Source: Candidatus Enterovibrio escicola
GTDB taxonomy: Bacteria > Pseudomonadota > Gammaproteobacteria > Enterobacterales > Vibrionaceae
Direction: 5' to 3'
DNA length: 62,798 nt
Assembly: GCF_002464935.1 (NCBI RefSeq)
Contig: NZ_NBYY01000030.1
Location: 1-62,798 of the forward strand
This document shows, one piece after another, positions 29,246-38,902 of this stretch. Both the position numbers and the translations under genes were made by a program. Within the stretch, counting starts at the first letter, position 1. Each line of letters begins with the position of its first letter. The notes beneath the pieces were generated by a model. That model was given only the letters and a program-made list of their open reading frames with translations. It was not told the DNA's origin and made no database searches.

Positions 29246-30636
29246 GGCTGTAGAGCCAGAGCTATAGTCAAGTCTTGTGTACAGCTTCCAGAACAGTATC
29301 CTGATGATTGACATTTGTTTTATGAATACCATCTCTGAATTTCACACCTTTGATGATATCCACGAGAAATTTAAAGCCTTGCAGGTTACACCAGTTAACC
29401 TCAACAGTTCGCATCAGTTTACAGGCCATTTCCAGTGTCGTTTGTAGGTTTCCACAATTCTTGATTTTGTTTGTCCTTAACCTCACCGTTGCAAACATTG
29501 ATTCAATGGGTTTGTCGTTCGAATATATGTCCAGTGCTCGGTAGGGAAATCGTAAAATGCCAGCATTTCTATTTTGTCTTTGGTCAGGCACTCCGCTGCT
29601 TTAGGATATTTAGTACCATATCGTATTTCGAACCGTCTGAAGGCTTTTTGTGCCTCTTGTTGTGTTTACGCCATCCAGATATCGTGAAGAGTTTTTTTCA
29701 TTCTTGGTTGAACAGATTTTGGAACTTTGTTTAATACATTGCCCATTTTGTGTACCCAGCAGCGCTGATGACGCGTTGTTGACCAATGCTTTGTCACTGC
29801 ATTCCAAAAACCGAGAGTACCATCACCAATGGCGAGTTCAAGAGCGATACTGATACCTTGGTACGTTACCTCTGACAGAACTTCAAGCCAACGGATCTCT
29901 AATTCCCTGTACCCATCGACAACGGTTAAAACTTCCTTGCGGCCGGCATCATCTACGCCGAGGATAATAAGCAGCTAAAGCTTGTCATCCATCCGAACTT
30001 TGCAGTAAACACCATCGGCTAAAATGTAGACATACCACCGTCTACTTAGGACGCGCTTACGCCACTGATCATATTCAGCTTCCCACTGCTGCTTAAGTCG
30101 AGAAACTCTGTTTGCTAACAACCCCTTAGATTACTTATCTAAGAGCGATTCCAAGGCTGGCTGCATATCGCCCGTGGAAATCCCCCACCGATAGAGCCAA
30201 GAGATAAGCTCTTCTATGTTTTTAGTTCGCTTGAGATAGGGTGAAACCAGTGTGTTATTGAACTTGATCTCGCTCCCTGTTCTATCTCGAACTTTTAGGA
30301 CTTTGACGGTAATGTTAACTAACCCAATTTGTAGGTACCACTCAGGCAAATGGTCATTGCGAACCACTTTCTACTTTCCGTTAGCTTGGAGTGATATAAA
30401 ATTATCGAGTCAGGATTGAACCTCGGCTTCTATATCTTGAACAAACAACTGCTGTGCGCCTTGTTTCAGCAGTTCATTAAGCGGATTTCCTAGTTTATGA
30501 AGCTCGGTAACGTTATTATTATTGCCCATGCGGTGTATTCCTTGTTGGTTGTTGATTAGGCGAGACCAATAAATAGGTTACACCGCATTATTTCCTACCC
30601 ATACACCAGAAATCACTATAGCTATGTAGAACCCTA
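29246..30636 (-). mobile_element. IS256 family element, full length but broken
   Basis: The ends are similar inverted repeats: GGCTGTAGAGCCAGAGCTATAG near 29246 and, inverted, GGGTTCTACATAGCTATAG near 30636. The transposase would read leftward from about 30532. Recognisable parts are 30131-30367 (VRNDHLPEWYLQIGL, TKNIEELISWLYRWG), DGVYCKVRMDDK near 30000, ELAIGDGTLGFWNAVTKHW near 29830, and the C-terminus 29268-29591 with NDKPIESMFATVRLRTNKIKN. Stops and frameshifts make it inactive. Confidence 0.82.
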
Positions 30637-30639
30637 TTC

Positions 30640-31614
30640 AACCTTAGATCTGCATAAGCGCTTGCTTATCAAACCTAGTCATCTTGATGCTCGGCTTCTT
30701 TGGTTGAAATGAATACGCGATGAGCCCTACCAACAAGTTGGCCATAAAGCTGATGCAACTACGTTGCTGAAAATGCTTGATTTGGGATATATTTTTAGTT
30801 GGTCAAAAACGGTTTCAATAATAAAGCGTTTTCGGAGTATCAGGCGATCCCAAAGTTTCATCATGTTGGGTTTCATATTCTTTTTTACACCCGTTATTAG
30901 TGTCACTCCCTTATTTGCAAGTTTCCACTACAATAGATCAGATATATAACCTTTATCTCCGTATAAACACCACAAAGCTCGTCAGACATTTCAGATACAG
31001 GCTTTCTATCATCCACGTTAACCGTTGTCACTCAGACTGAGATAATGCCACCTTAGTCATTGATAATAAGGTGTAATTTGAAGCCGTAGAACCACCACAT
31101 CGTTCCTTTTCCTCGCTTCGCGGTACCTTTAAAAACTTGATGTCTGAAAATACGTAGATTGTAACAAACCTGTAGTTTGGATGAATCAACGAAGGCAATC
31201 CCTATCGGCCTTGCCTAACGGTGAGTGAGGTAATAGAAAAGAGAAACCAGAACACCTTGCATGAGCCTGAGCATTTTCATATAGCTGACTAATTCAGAAA
31301 ATTCAGTGGTGAAATAGCAGAAAACAAAGTGGATGTAATAAGTTTTAAAGTCTAGATACCCAGATTCATGGATAGATATCCCTATAGTCATCACTTCGCT
31401 AACTATAGAGACGATAAAGTTTATTTCTTTGTTTGATACTGGAAAGAATGAGGTGTTTTTCCCATGTATGGAGGAAAATCTAGAGAAGTCGTCAACATCG
31501 ACGAAAACAGCGTATAAGTTATTTATACTCAAGTACTTATGCGGTCGATAGTTTTTTTCAACGATCAGATCTTGACTTTGGCATTTAGTTCATTTCTTAT
31601 GCAAAGCTCAAGTT
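30640..31614 (-). mobile_element. IS982 family element, full length
   Basis: At 975 bases it has a right end AACCTTAGATCTGCATAAG at 30640 and a left end finishing AAGCTCAAGTT at 31614. It shares nearly every base and several lesions with the copy at 23260-24233, including intact 13 bases near 31208 and the altered DFSRFSSIHGKNTSFF start region (31215-31532). It is inactive. Confidence 0.85.
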
Positions 31615-31748
31615 GGTAAAGCGTTGGCAAATGTGAAAGAGATGAACAAAGTTATAAGACTCAGTATGCCTGTTCGCCAGAAGACAAATTAAGACTGTAA
31701 AAAAGATTGGGATCCGTACGTTATAGGCCTGATTTAATCAACAACTCC
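31615..31748 (+). mobile_element. IS903-like 3'-end fragment
   Basis: Last transposase codons (GKALANVKEMNKVIRLSMPVRQKTN) and right end GATTTAATCAACAACTCC. It is joined to an IS982 left end in the same arrangement as at 20871. Confidence 0.72.
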
Positions 31749-31764
31749 CCTTGCCGAAGTCAAT

Positions 31765-32060
31765 ACAATAATTGCTGGCAAAGGTTGTTACAGCACGTCA
31801 TTCATAGAACATGGAGAGTCTAAAGGTAGGAATGCCGGAATTTTCAAGCGAAATCATGGGGAAAAATATCGATAGAAGTAGTATAAACTGGTCCTTATAT
31901 ATGTATCATAATTTAGTGAAAAATGCCTTTGGCATAATTAAATTATGTCATTCAATTTCAAGTAGATATGACAGATTTACAAGAATTCAAGTTAGCATAG
32001 TATCACGGGCATTTACGTTAATATGGCCACCGTTGTATTGTTGAACGAGTTTTATGCAGC
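31765..32060 (+). mobile_element. IS5 family (IS427-like) transposase fragment, 3' part
   Basis: Two frames together give VIAGKGCYSTSFIEHG, then SSINWSLYMYHNLVKNAFGIIKLCHSISSRYDRF and a final FTLIWPPLYC. This matches the catalytic C-terminal part of IS427-type transposases (YRYRHLVENVF..K..R.I.TRYDK). It is broken by a frameshift near 31810. Confidence 0.65.
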
Positions 32061-32418
32061 AAAGTTCAACAGACACTAGTAGATCTAGATGACCTACTGA
32101 AATCATGATCAAGGGCTGACGCAATCAACTCGCTAGGACTCGGATGTCGGAACAATATCAAGGGTCGTCCAGATTACGATTAATGCCTTTTCAATACTAG
32201 ATTGAATCCAATAAACTAATATAATAAATCATAATTTCACTGCACAGCAAGGATTTACTAAGTAATATTGAAAGACAACGTACCCTACTTGATCATCGTT
32301 TCGATGATCGGACACATATTACCTACCGGCTATAATACGTGGGTTGTAGGTTCAATTTAGAACCTTAGACTTACCACAGAGCATTGATTATACACTCATT
32401 TAGTGAAAATTTTATATT
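32061..32418. other. gap without a recognised gene
   Basis: No open frame of note and no RNA gene seen. A short inverted pair, GATCATCG TTTC CGATGATC at 32292-32311, forms an eight-base stem with a four-base loop but lacks a T-run. Confidence 0.3.
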
Positions 32419-32515
32419 TTAATCGGAGTTGCGCACAAGAACTTGAGAATAAATGATTCAGACGCTGTCTTCTCCGATGTCAACGGTTTCTGTCAAGCTT
32501 TCCTTCCTATTTTTA
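32419..32515 (+). mobile_element. IS982 5' fragment
   Basis: GGAGTTGCGCACAAGAACTTGAGAATAAATGATTCAGACG resembles the element's left end joined directly to the coding start (NDSDAVFSDVNGFCQAFLP), so part of the leader has been lost. It is cut at about 32515. Confidence 0.6.
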
Positions 32516-32589
32516 GGAGAACATTTAGAAGAACAAATGAATCATGTATTCAATGGGTTCATTATAATTTAAAGGCAATACTCATATTC

Positions 32590-33255
32590 AATGAATGTAC
32601 CGATCATTTTATCATAAATTTACTTGACGGAGGGCGCTTGCCAACAATGTGTTTATTCTCGATAAGAGATAGCCTACACATTATAAATGTCCGTGTACCA
32701 CACTATTATATATATAACAACTTGAAAAGTAAATTGAATTTCTTCTCTCACGACAACCTAATGCGTAAGCATTGATTTTCTTCAATCGAGGCTCCCAAGC
32801 ATAGTCAAGCCAGCGCTGGTTATTTTTGTTACCCATGAAAGACCATTGCTCATCTACTTCACAGATAAACACCACTTCCTGTACATCAAGAGGGAGTGTG
32901 GTTACACAGAGAGTGTAAGTTTCTTAAAACCCTGATAACTGAATTAATACTGATGTGTAGCCCTAGAGAAAAATCTTGGATACGCACATGGTTCATAGCA
33001 AGTTCAACAATTTACTCTTTTATCCCCAATTGATAAGCCGTCTATGTATATTCAAGTAGTATGCTTCGATAACATAACTGGAAACGATAGCGGGGGCTCA
33101 CTACGAACGATAGTATGCTTTTCAACCGTTTCTATGTACTGGTGAAACCACATTTAACGTCAACGTTAACTATAAATGATCTCCATGCAAAAATAGGTAT
33201 TTTACACGAAGCAAATTCTATTGAATACATGACCTTGTTTAGCATAGTGAAAGTG
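32590..33255 (-). mobile_element. IS1 family element, degenerate
   Basis: Leftward: the InsA region (DVKCGFTST, near 33150) and, after several frame changes, the InsB start CEVDEQWSFMGNKNNQRWLDYAWEPRLKKINAYA (32775-32875). The outer end near 32650 contains CAACAATGTGTTTATTCTCG as in the other IS1 copies. It is inactive. Confidence 0.72.
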
Positions 33256-33262
33256 ATATGTT

Positions 33263-34321
33263 ACGATGTTCTTTCCCAGATATCTGAACTAATCGCAATT
33301 TCTACGATCAGATCATCATGAAGTTAAGCCGGATGTAGTGATGGGAAAGGAAAAAAAAGCCAAGTACCAGATCAGCAACTGGAAACAATATAATCAAGCA
33401 TTAGTAAACCGTAGCTCAGTCACTGTTTGGATGAATGACGTTACCATTAAGGCATAGCATTGTCTAAAGCATCACGGTCATCGTAGCCGTGGGTTTATCT
33501 TTGTCAATACCTCGATTGAAATAGCACTGATGGTGCAAGGTATTTTCAAACTCCCACTTCGTGAATTAGAAGGCTTTCTCAATTTGGTTTTTACATTGAT
33601 GAATGTCCCGCTAAAATTCCCTAAATAAACTTGCATTAGTAACCCTTCGAAGACCGTAAAAATTAAGTACCGTTTGCCAAGTCTAAAAGCTGTCACCCAC
33701 GTCATTTTTTATGCCACAGTCCGAAAGGTATACGGCGAAAGTGAATGGAAAACGCGTAAACACGGGAAGGAAAATCGGCGTATTTAGCGTAAACTTCATC
33801 TTGCCGTTGATGTGTCTACTCATGAGGTTATTGCTGCATAAGGTAACCTAGTTTCTATGGGTAACAAGGAGGTTTTATCTACATTGGTTAACCCATTACG
33901 ACGAAAGATATAGCAAGTCAGTACTGATGGAGCCTATGACACAAAAACATATCACTACGTACTGAAAAATAAAGGAATAACGATTAGTATTCCATCTCGA
34001 AGTAACGCGGGCTACTGAGGGAAAAGACATCCTAGATGTTAAGCTATAAAAGCGTTGAAAGAGGACAAACTGGCTGACTGGAAAAGGATAGGGCTTATCA
34101 TAGACGCTCATTAGCAGGGACAGCAATGTTTCGCTATAAACAGTTGCTCAACCCTAAACTTACTTTTCGTTATTAGAAGGCTTAAGTTGGTGAAGTGTTG
34201 ACAAATGTAAAAGCGATGAACAAAGTTATAAGACTCGGTATGCCTCTTTACCAACAGACAAATTAAGGCTATAAAAAAATTAGGATCAGTGCGTCATAGC
34301 CCTGATTTAATCAACAAAGTC
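33263..34321 (+). mobile_element. IS903-like (IS5 family) full-length degenerate element
   Basis: About 1059 bases, the usual IS903 length. The start (33342) reads GKEKKAKYQISNWKQYNQALVNRSSVTVWMNDVTIKA, followed by broken blocks GHRSRGFIFVNTSIEIALMVQGIFKLPL, VVYDVTWVTAF and, near the end, FRYKQLLNPKLTF and QVGEVLTNVKAMNKVIRLGMPLYQQTN. Several stops are present. It sits just upstream of the replication origin. Confidence 0.82.
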
Positions 34322-34455
34322 CGTCAGTACGACTTGCAACCAAGTTGTCTACTACTGCAAATATCATGTATCCTAACAGGGTTTGTAACCATGTAAAATT
34401 TATTTTTTAGACAGATCTGAGTTTAATTTTATAGTCAAAAATACATTCCTTTGAT

Positions 34456-34480
34456 CATATTTCCGCATACTATTTCCCCT
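34456..34480 (-). promoter_or_regulatory. candidate RctB regulatory site (39-mer/29-mer type)
   Basis: Read leftward this holds GGGGAAATAGTATGCGGAAA followed by a GATC. The core GGAAATAGTATGC occurs again in direct orientation at 34865-34877, next to the rctB promoter. In vibrios RctB binds longer inhibitory sites (29-mer at the rctB promoter and 39-mer flanking the origin). The position and the shared core fit such sites, but the consensus was not compared. Confidence 0.45.
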
Positions 34481-34528
34481 AAAAAGATAAAAATAAGCAG
34501 AAACCATAGAAATAGCAGTACTGATAGC

Positions 34529-34537
34529 TGTGGATAA
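34529..34537 (+). promoter_or_regulatory. DnaA box
   Basis: TGTGGATAA is the exact reverse complement of the strong DnaA box TTATCCACA. It lies 15 bases before the iteron array, as in Vibrio chromosome II origins, where one DnaA box is required besides RctB sites. Confidence 0.8.
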
Positions 34538-34551
34538 GTTGTGTGATATCT

Positions 34552-34680
34552 ATGATCATGCTTTCATAGCTTATGATGATCACACTTTCAATCCTTCTAT
34601 GATCATTGTTTCGCTACATCCATGATCATGCTTTCAGCAATTAATGATCATGCTTCCATCTAATCCATGATCATTGTTTC
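34552..34680 (+). repeat. oriC-II iteron array (RctB 12-mers)
   Basis: Six direct repeats with the core ATGATCA start at 34552, 34576, 34599, 34622, 34644 and 34667, at 22-24-base intervals (about two helical turns). Most continue as TGCTTTC or TTGTTTCG. Each holds a GATC Dam site, as expected for the methylation-dependent binding of RctB. This is the core of the second-chromosome origin. Confidence 0.88.
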
Positions 34681-34800
34681 GAAATCTCATAAGAACATTC
34701 GTATATAAATCAATATTTTATACTAAAGACAGTTTCCAGATCATAAGATCATATAATCAATAAGATCATTATTAATCAAATAGATCAATTAATAACAAAA
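34681..34800. other. oriC-II DNA-unwinding region
   Basis: Very AT-rich stretch between the iterons and the rctB promoter, with several short ATCA/GATCA words (34739-34790: ATCATAAGATCATATAATCAATAAGATC...). In Vibrio chromosome II origins this is the region that melts, and RctB binds ATCA-containing single strands there. The assignment is by position and composition. Confidence 0.65.
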
Positions 34801-34840
34801 CACCAAAAATATATTCCATTATTATTTTTCCCTATGAATT

Positions 34841-34907
34841 TTATCGGAAAAATGGCTTAATTACGGAAATAGTATGCTGTATAATTATATAAAGTTAATG
34901 CAAGGAG
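34841..34907 (+). promoter_or_regulatory. rctB promoter and putative autoregulatory site
   Basis: A perfect -10 TATAAT (34880-34885) precedes rctB; the -35 is weak (TTAATT at 34857-34862 with a 17-base spacer). Two similar words, TTATCGGAAA (34841) and TTACGGAAAT (34861), overlap the -35 region and could be the repressive RctB site. AAGGAG at 34902-34907 is the ribosome-binding site. Confidence 0.55.
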
Positions 34908-34917
34908 CAGTCACAAA

Positions 34918-36900
34918 ATGGCTTTAACTTCCTCGGATAAAATCCTGATCCCAGCTCCTCGATCACACAAGGATGGTCACCTTTTTGAAGTTCATGGGAA
35001 ATTAATTGACTGGTTACCCCAATACGAACATTTTAAAGGTGTAACTAAAAGTATCCTTGAATTAATTAATCTTATCTCACTCCGAGGTTTTACATCAAAA
35101 GACGGTGTAGTATCCACGACGGAATTAATTACGGCCACAGATGGACTTCTTACACGTGCTGCTATTCAGCAACGTTTACGCGCCGCTGTACAAGTAGGCT
35201 TGTTTACTCAACAAGGTGTTCGTTTTGAAAAAGGGCTGGCCGGTAAATCCATGCTGCATCGCTTTGTCAATCCAAGTAAATTAATTTCGGTATTAGGTTC
35301 AGCAGGTTTACAATCTGAGAAAACTAAGGTGATCGCTAGACAAAAACGCTCCAAAGCGTTAGCTCAAAACCATGTAAATAAGCAATTGCTTAGCGAACAT
35401 GGCTTAGGTACACCGCCAATTATGCCCGATGAGAAAGATCAAATATTAATTTCTCCTACTAGTTGGGCAGGTATTATCGATCAAGCATTAGCCCCACCAC
35501 GCACGAAAAGGAACTATCAGAAATCCATGGTCGCGATCAGTGGTACCAAAGCCATTATTGAAACACGATCCTCTAAGTCAATAATGACAGTGGATGATCT
35601 CATGACTCTGTTTGCCCTTTTTACGCTTACAGTGCAATACCATGATCATCATTTACCAATCTATGAATTGCAAACGCAACGAATTGGTAACAAAACCCCA
35701 GTCTATATAACTGATATTTTGTCCTTACGTGGTAAAAAAGACAGTGGACCTGCTCGTGATTCCATCAGGGAAAGTATAGACAGAATTGAATTTACTGACT
35801 TTCAGCTACATGAATTGACAGGACGTTGGTTAAGCAAAAATATGCCTGAAGGCTTCAAAAGTGATCGTTTTCGTTTTATTGCTCGAACAATAACTGCATC
35901 TGAAGAGGCACCAAGAGAAGGTTACGATGGTGAAATCCGTATTAAACCTAATCTCTACATTTTAGTATGGGAGCCATCGTTTTTTGAAGAATTAATGACA
36001 CGAGACTACTTTTTCTTATTTCCTCCTGAAACCCTGCGTCAACACACTTTGGTATTTCAACTCTATAGCCTCTTTAGAAGCCGTATGTCCCGTCGTCTAG
36101 AAGATTCCCTAACATTGAGTGATCTCAACCAGAAAATAGCTAGAAACATCGAATGGCGACGTTTCTCCAGTGATTTAGTTCGTGAATTACGAAAATTAGC
36201 AAAAAAAGAATCTTTGACTAAAGATGTATTAGCCGTCAACTTATGGGGTTATCACTTGACCGCTTATCGACTTGACGACGATAAAAAATATCCTGATTAT
36301 CGTTTTGATACTAAATGTAATGTTGATGAAGTGATCCGTTTCTCTCGAGCTAAAACATATAACAAGGGTAAACGCTCCTTAGCACCTACTATGCCGAATC
36401 CACTACGTAATGAAATTTTTCCAAAACAAGATCTTGATTATCTTGCTCAAATCATTGATGGCGAGTTTGAACCTATTCAACGAAAAGATAAACGACATGG
36501 CCGTCTAGGGCGTCGTGTAAAATTACGTAAGCATTTGGTAGAAATCAACGCGGATGAATTAACCATCACCTTGTCTAAGTATACCTCACCTGAAGCAATG
36601 CAGCGAAGCATTGCAGCTCTATCCACTATGACAGGACATCCGGTGGTAACGATCACTGAAGAGTGTCAAAGCTATATGGATAAACTTGATTGGTTGCGTG
36701 TCGATGGCGAGATCATGTCGTATGAAACCTTAAGTAGTACTATCGAGTTTTATAATAGCCAATACGATTCAAGGCATCTCTCAATTGAGAGATTAATCTC
36801 AGGCCTAGCAGTAAGACGTAAAATTTGTCGTCAAGTGTTTGATGGGCATCTTGATAGTACAGTACTGGTAGTTCTTAATGAGGTCGCCTCTGGCGGATAA
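34918..36900 (+). CDS. rctB: chromosome II replication initiator RctB
   Basis: RctB binds the 12-mer iterons of the second-chromosome origin, opens it and recruits the helicase; it also binds inhibitory sites and the crtS checkpoint site on chromosome I. The 660-residue protein begins MALTSSDKILIPAPRSHKDGH and is strongly conserved along its length, for example GFTSKDGVVSTTELITATDG, KRSKALAQNHV, GNKTPVYITDILSLRGKK and FYNSQYDSRHLSIERLISGL. Internal winged-helix domains are expected near residues 65-125 and 260-460. Length matches the 658 residues of V. cholerae RctB. The start at 34918 has AAGGAG ten bases upstream. The gene is intact, in contrast with its surroundings, and marks this window as a Vibrionaceae second chromosome. 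Confidence 0.95.
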   Translation: MALTSSDKILIPAPRSHKDGHLFEVHGKLIDWLPQYEHFKGVTKSILELINLISLRGFTSKDGVVSTTELITATDGLLTRAAIQQRLRAAVQVGLFTQQGVRFEKGLAGKSMLHRFVNPSKLISVLGSAGLQSEKTKVIARQKRSKALAQNHVNKQLLSEHGLGTPPIMPDEKDQILISPTSWAGIIDQALAPPRTKRNYQKSMVAISGTKAIIETRSSKSIMTVDDLMTLFALFTLTVQYHDHHLPIYELQTQRIGNKTPVYITDILSLRGKKDSGPARDSIRESIDRIEFTDFQLHELTGRWLSKNMPEGFKSDRFRFIARTITASEEAPREGYDGEIRIKPNLYILVWEPSFFEELMTRDYFFLFPPETLRQHTLVFQLYSLFRSRMSRRLEDSLTLSDLNQKIARNIEWRRFSSDLVRELRKLAKKESLTKDVLAVNLWGYHLTAYRLDDDKKYPDYRFDTKCNVDEVIRFSRAKTYNKGKRSLAPTMPNPLRNEIFPKQDLDYLAQIIDGEFEPIQRKDKRHGRLGRRVKLRKHLVEINADELTITLSKYTSPEAMQRSIAALSTMTGHPVVTITEECQSYMDKLDWLRVDGEIMSYETLSSTIEFYNSQYDSRHLSIERLISGLAVRRKICRQVFDGHLDSTVLVVLNEVASGG

Positions 36901-37129
36901 GATAATTTTTTTAGAAACTACTGCAATTTGATATCAACAGCTTGTAGCTGATAACTAAACGGTAAGGAATTTAAAAGTTTTTTCTAAAAGCATTGATATC
37001 GTATCCCTCTCCTGTAATCCTATTTTTTGACTATTGACTATGATGTTTATAGCTAGATCAAAATAAACTAGCATAATCCACATGTTGATAAAACAAGTTA
37101 TCAATGGAACAGCACTCTTTCCTTCTAAA

Positions 37130-37412
37130 TGAAGTTGTAAAGGTGTTAGAAGAAGATAAATTGGAGGAGTGAAAAAGGATAGGTTTATCACAAACACTTA
37201 TTATCAAAGACAGCAATATTTCGCTATAAACAGTTGCTCAGATCTACACTTACTCTTCGTAATTACAATGCTCAAGTTGGGGAATCGCTAGTAAATGTGA
37301 GAACAATGAACAAAGTCATAAGACTCGGTATTCCTGTATGCCAGCAGATAAATTAAGACTGTAACAAATATTGGGGTCCGTGCGTTATAAGCCTAATTTA
37401 ATCAACAATGCC
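37130..37412 (+). mobile_element. IS903-like 3' fragment
   Basis: Broken blocks for ...VLEEDKLEE.KKDRFITNTYYQRQQYFAINSC and NAQVGESLVNVRTMNKVIRLGIPVCQQIN are followed by the right end TTTAATCAACAATGCC at 37412. Confidence 0.7.
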
Positions 37413-37756
37413 ACGCTAAGTCATAAGTGTGGCAGTTAGTATCTGAATTAAGCTATCAAAACAACTAGAAAATGCTCGTTCTCAGCAGTCATCAGTACGT
37501 TCAGCTGGAGATCATTCCTAATAGGAATGACGCATTCTATTTCAAGGGGATGTGACAATGAAGTTAAACTCACAAATGCCTTGATCATGATATCAGTAAA
37601 GCTCACTGGAACCTACATCTTAAAGTTATTTTGGCATATGTAGTCGATGATTTAGAAGTTACGCTTGAATGACGTCTAACTAGATAATCTTGGTAGGCTG
37701 AGCGCATGAGTTCTTAGTGTTTACCTAGCACTTTAAATTTATCCTGTAGAAACCTA
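37413..37756. repeat. gap with an unassigned interspersed repeat
   Basis: About 37500-37640 (GATCATTCCTAATAGGAATGACG, then ATGCCTTGATCATGATATCAGTAAAGCTCACTGG) resembles 12540-12750 and, inverted, 18195-18280. No protein was recognised in either direction. It may be the end of an IS type not otherwise seen here. Confidence 0.4.
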
Positions 37757-37985
37757 TCTAACCTGAACTGCGCATAAGCAATGAACTAAATGCCAAACTT
37801 TCTTCCCTGCATGGAAAAAATACCTAATTTCTTCTGGTATCAAACAAAGAAACAAGCCTTTTCGCCCCTCAGTTAGCGAAGTGATGACGATAGTGATAGC
37901 TTTCCATCAATCGGGGTATCGAGACTTTAAAACCTATTACATCCACTTTAATTGCCTCTACCTGACCAACGAATTTTCTGAATTA
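37757..37985 (+). mobile_element. IS982 5' fragment
   Basis: The left end AACCTGAACTGCGCATAAGC starts near 37757. The coding region (FPAWKKYLISSGIKQRNKPFRPSVSEVMTIVIAFHQSGYRDFKTYYIHFNCLYLTNEFSEL) is in frame over 37830-37984 but lacks its start. It is joined at 37984 to a right-end remnant (AACCTCAGACCTGTATAAGCG). Confidence 0.72.
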
Positions 37986-38314
37986 ACCTCAGACCTGTAT
38001 AAGCGTGACTTTTTTAAGTTGAACCAGAGTGCTTTTATAAATATGAGGTTAAAAATGGTCACGGATAAAGAGATTACCTTAGCTCAAGCAAGGATCAATT
38101 ATCGATCTAAGAAATGTTTAGGGTTTAAGTAGCCTGTGGTCATTTTTAAATAAAAGGCATTAGTATCTTGTTTGGATCGTATCGCACTTCAGATCTGAAT
38201 TTAAGTGTCAGCCTATATTAAATATAAAATTAACTTGTAAATATATTATATTTACTATATCGTAATTTTTTCTTCTTTTTTAAAGAGAGGATATGTTAGC
38301 TGTAGGGCAGTCAA
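37986..38314. other. gap with a short unexplained open frame
   Basis: After the IS982 right-end remnant, 38043-38132 encodes a 29-residue stretch (MRLKMVTDKEITLAQARINY...). It has no recognised family or clear ribosome-binding site. The remainder to 38314 is AT-rich with no feature seen. Confidence 0.3.
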
Positions 38315-38700
38315 ATGGTGTGGTTTCACAAATATCTGAACTAATCGCAATTCCTATGATCAGATCATCATGGAGTTAAGCGGGAGGTAATGATGGAACC
38401 CATGACACAAGATCGTGTCACCACGTACTAAGGAACAAAAGAATAACCTACAGTATTCCACCTTGAAGAAAGGGGGATCTTAGGAGGAAGGGCATCATTA
38501 AAAATGAAGCTTTAAAAGAGGACAAACTGACAGAGTAGAAAAAGGACAGAGGTTATCACAAACGATCACTAGCAGAGACAGCAATGTTTCGCTATAAACA
38601 GTTACTTATCCCTAAACTTACTCTGCGTGATTATTAATACTCAAGTTAGTGAAGTGCTGGCAAATATGAGAGTCATGAACAAAGTTATAAGACTAGGTAT
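38315..38700 (+). mobile_element. IS903-like element with large internal deletion
   Basis: Left end and transposase leader (to GTAATGATGGAACCC near 38400) are fused to the region for ACHKIVSPRTKEQKNNLQYSTLKK, and later FRYKQLLIPKLTLRDY and QVSEVLANMRVMNKVIRLGIP. About two thirds of the coding region, up to HQVSADGAYDT, is deleted. Confidence 0.7.
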
Positions 38701-38902
38701 ACCAAGTCAAATATCAAATTTATGTTCGTAGGTATTGAATACCTTTAGTTGAACCAAGATGTTAGGATATGTTGGTATTAAATAGAGTGCTATAATTTGT
38801 TGATTTTATGACCATCAAGCACATTGATAGAAACGTGATTTAATAAAGTTTGTTATTTATTGGTGTTATAACCCTTTTTGCCTAAGTTCTATTAGGGGTC
38901 GT

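Noticed and set aside
34552-34680. Regular repeats that could be a CRISPR array
   Set aside because: The unit is a 7-12-base iteron at 22-24-base steps with no unique spacers of normal size, and it lies beside rctB; no cas gene is present.
36955-37197. 80-residue open frame on the minus strand after rctB
   Set aside because: It overlaps an IS903-like remnant, has no recognised family or ribosome-binding site, and the residue composition looks random.
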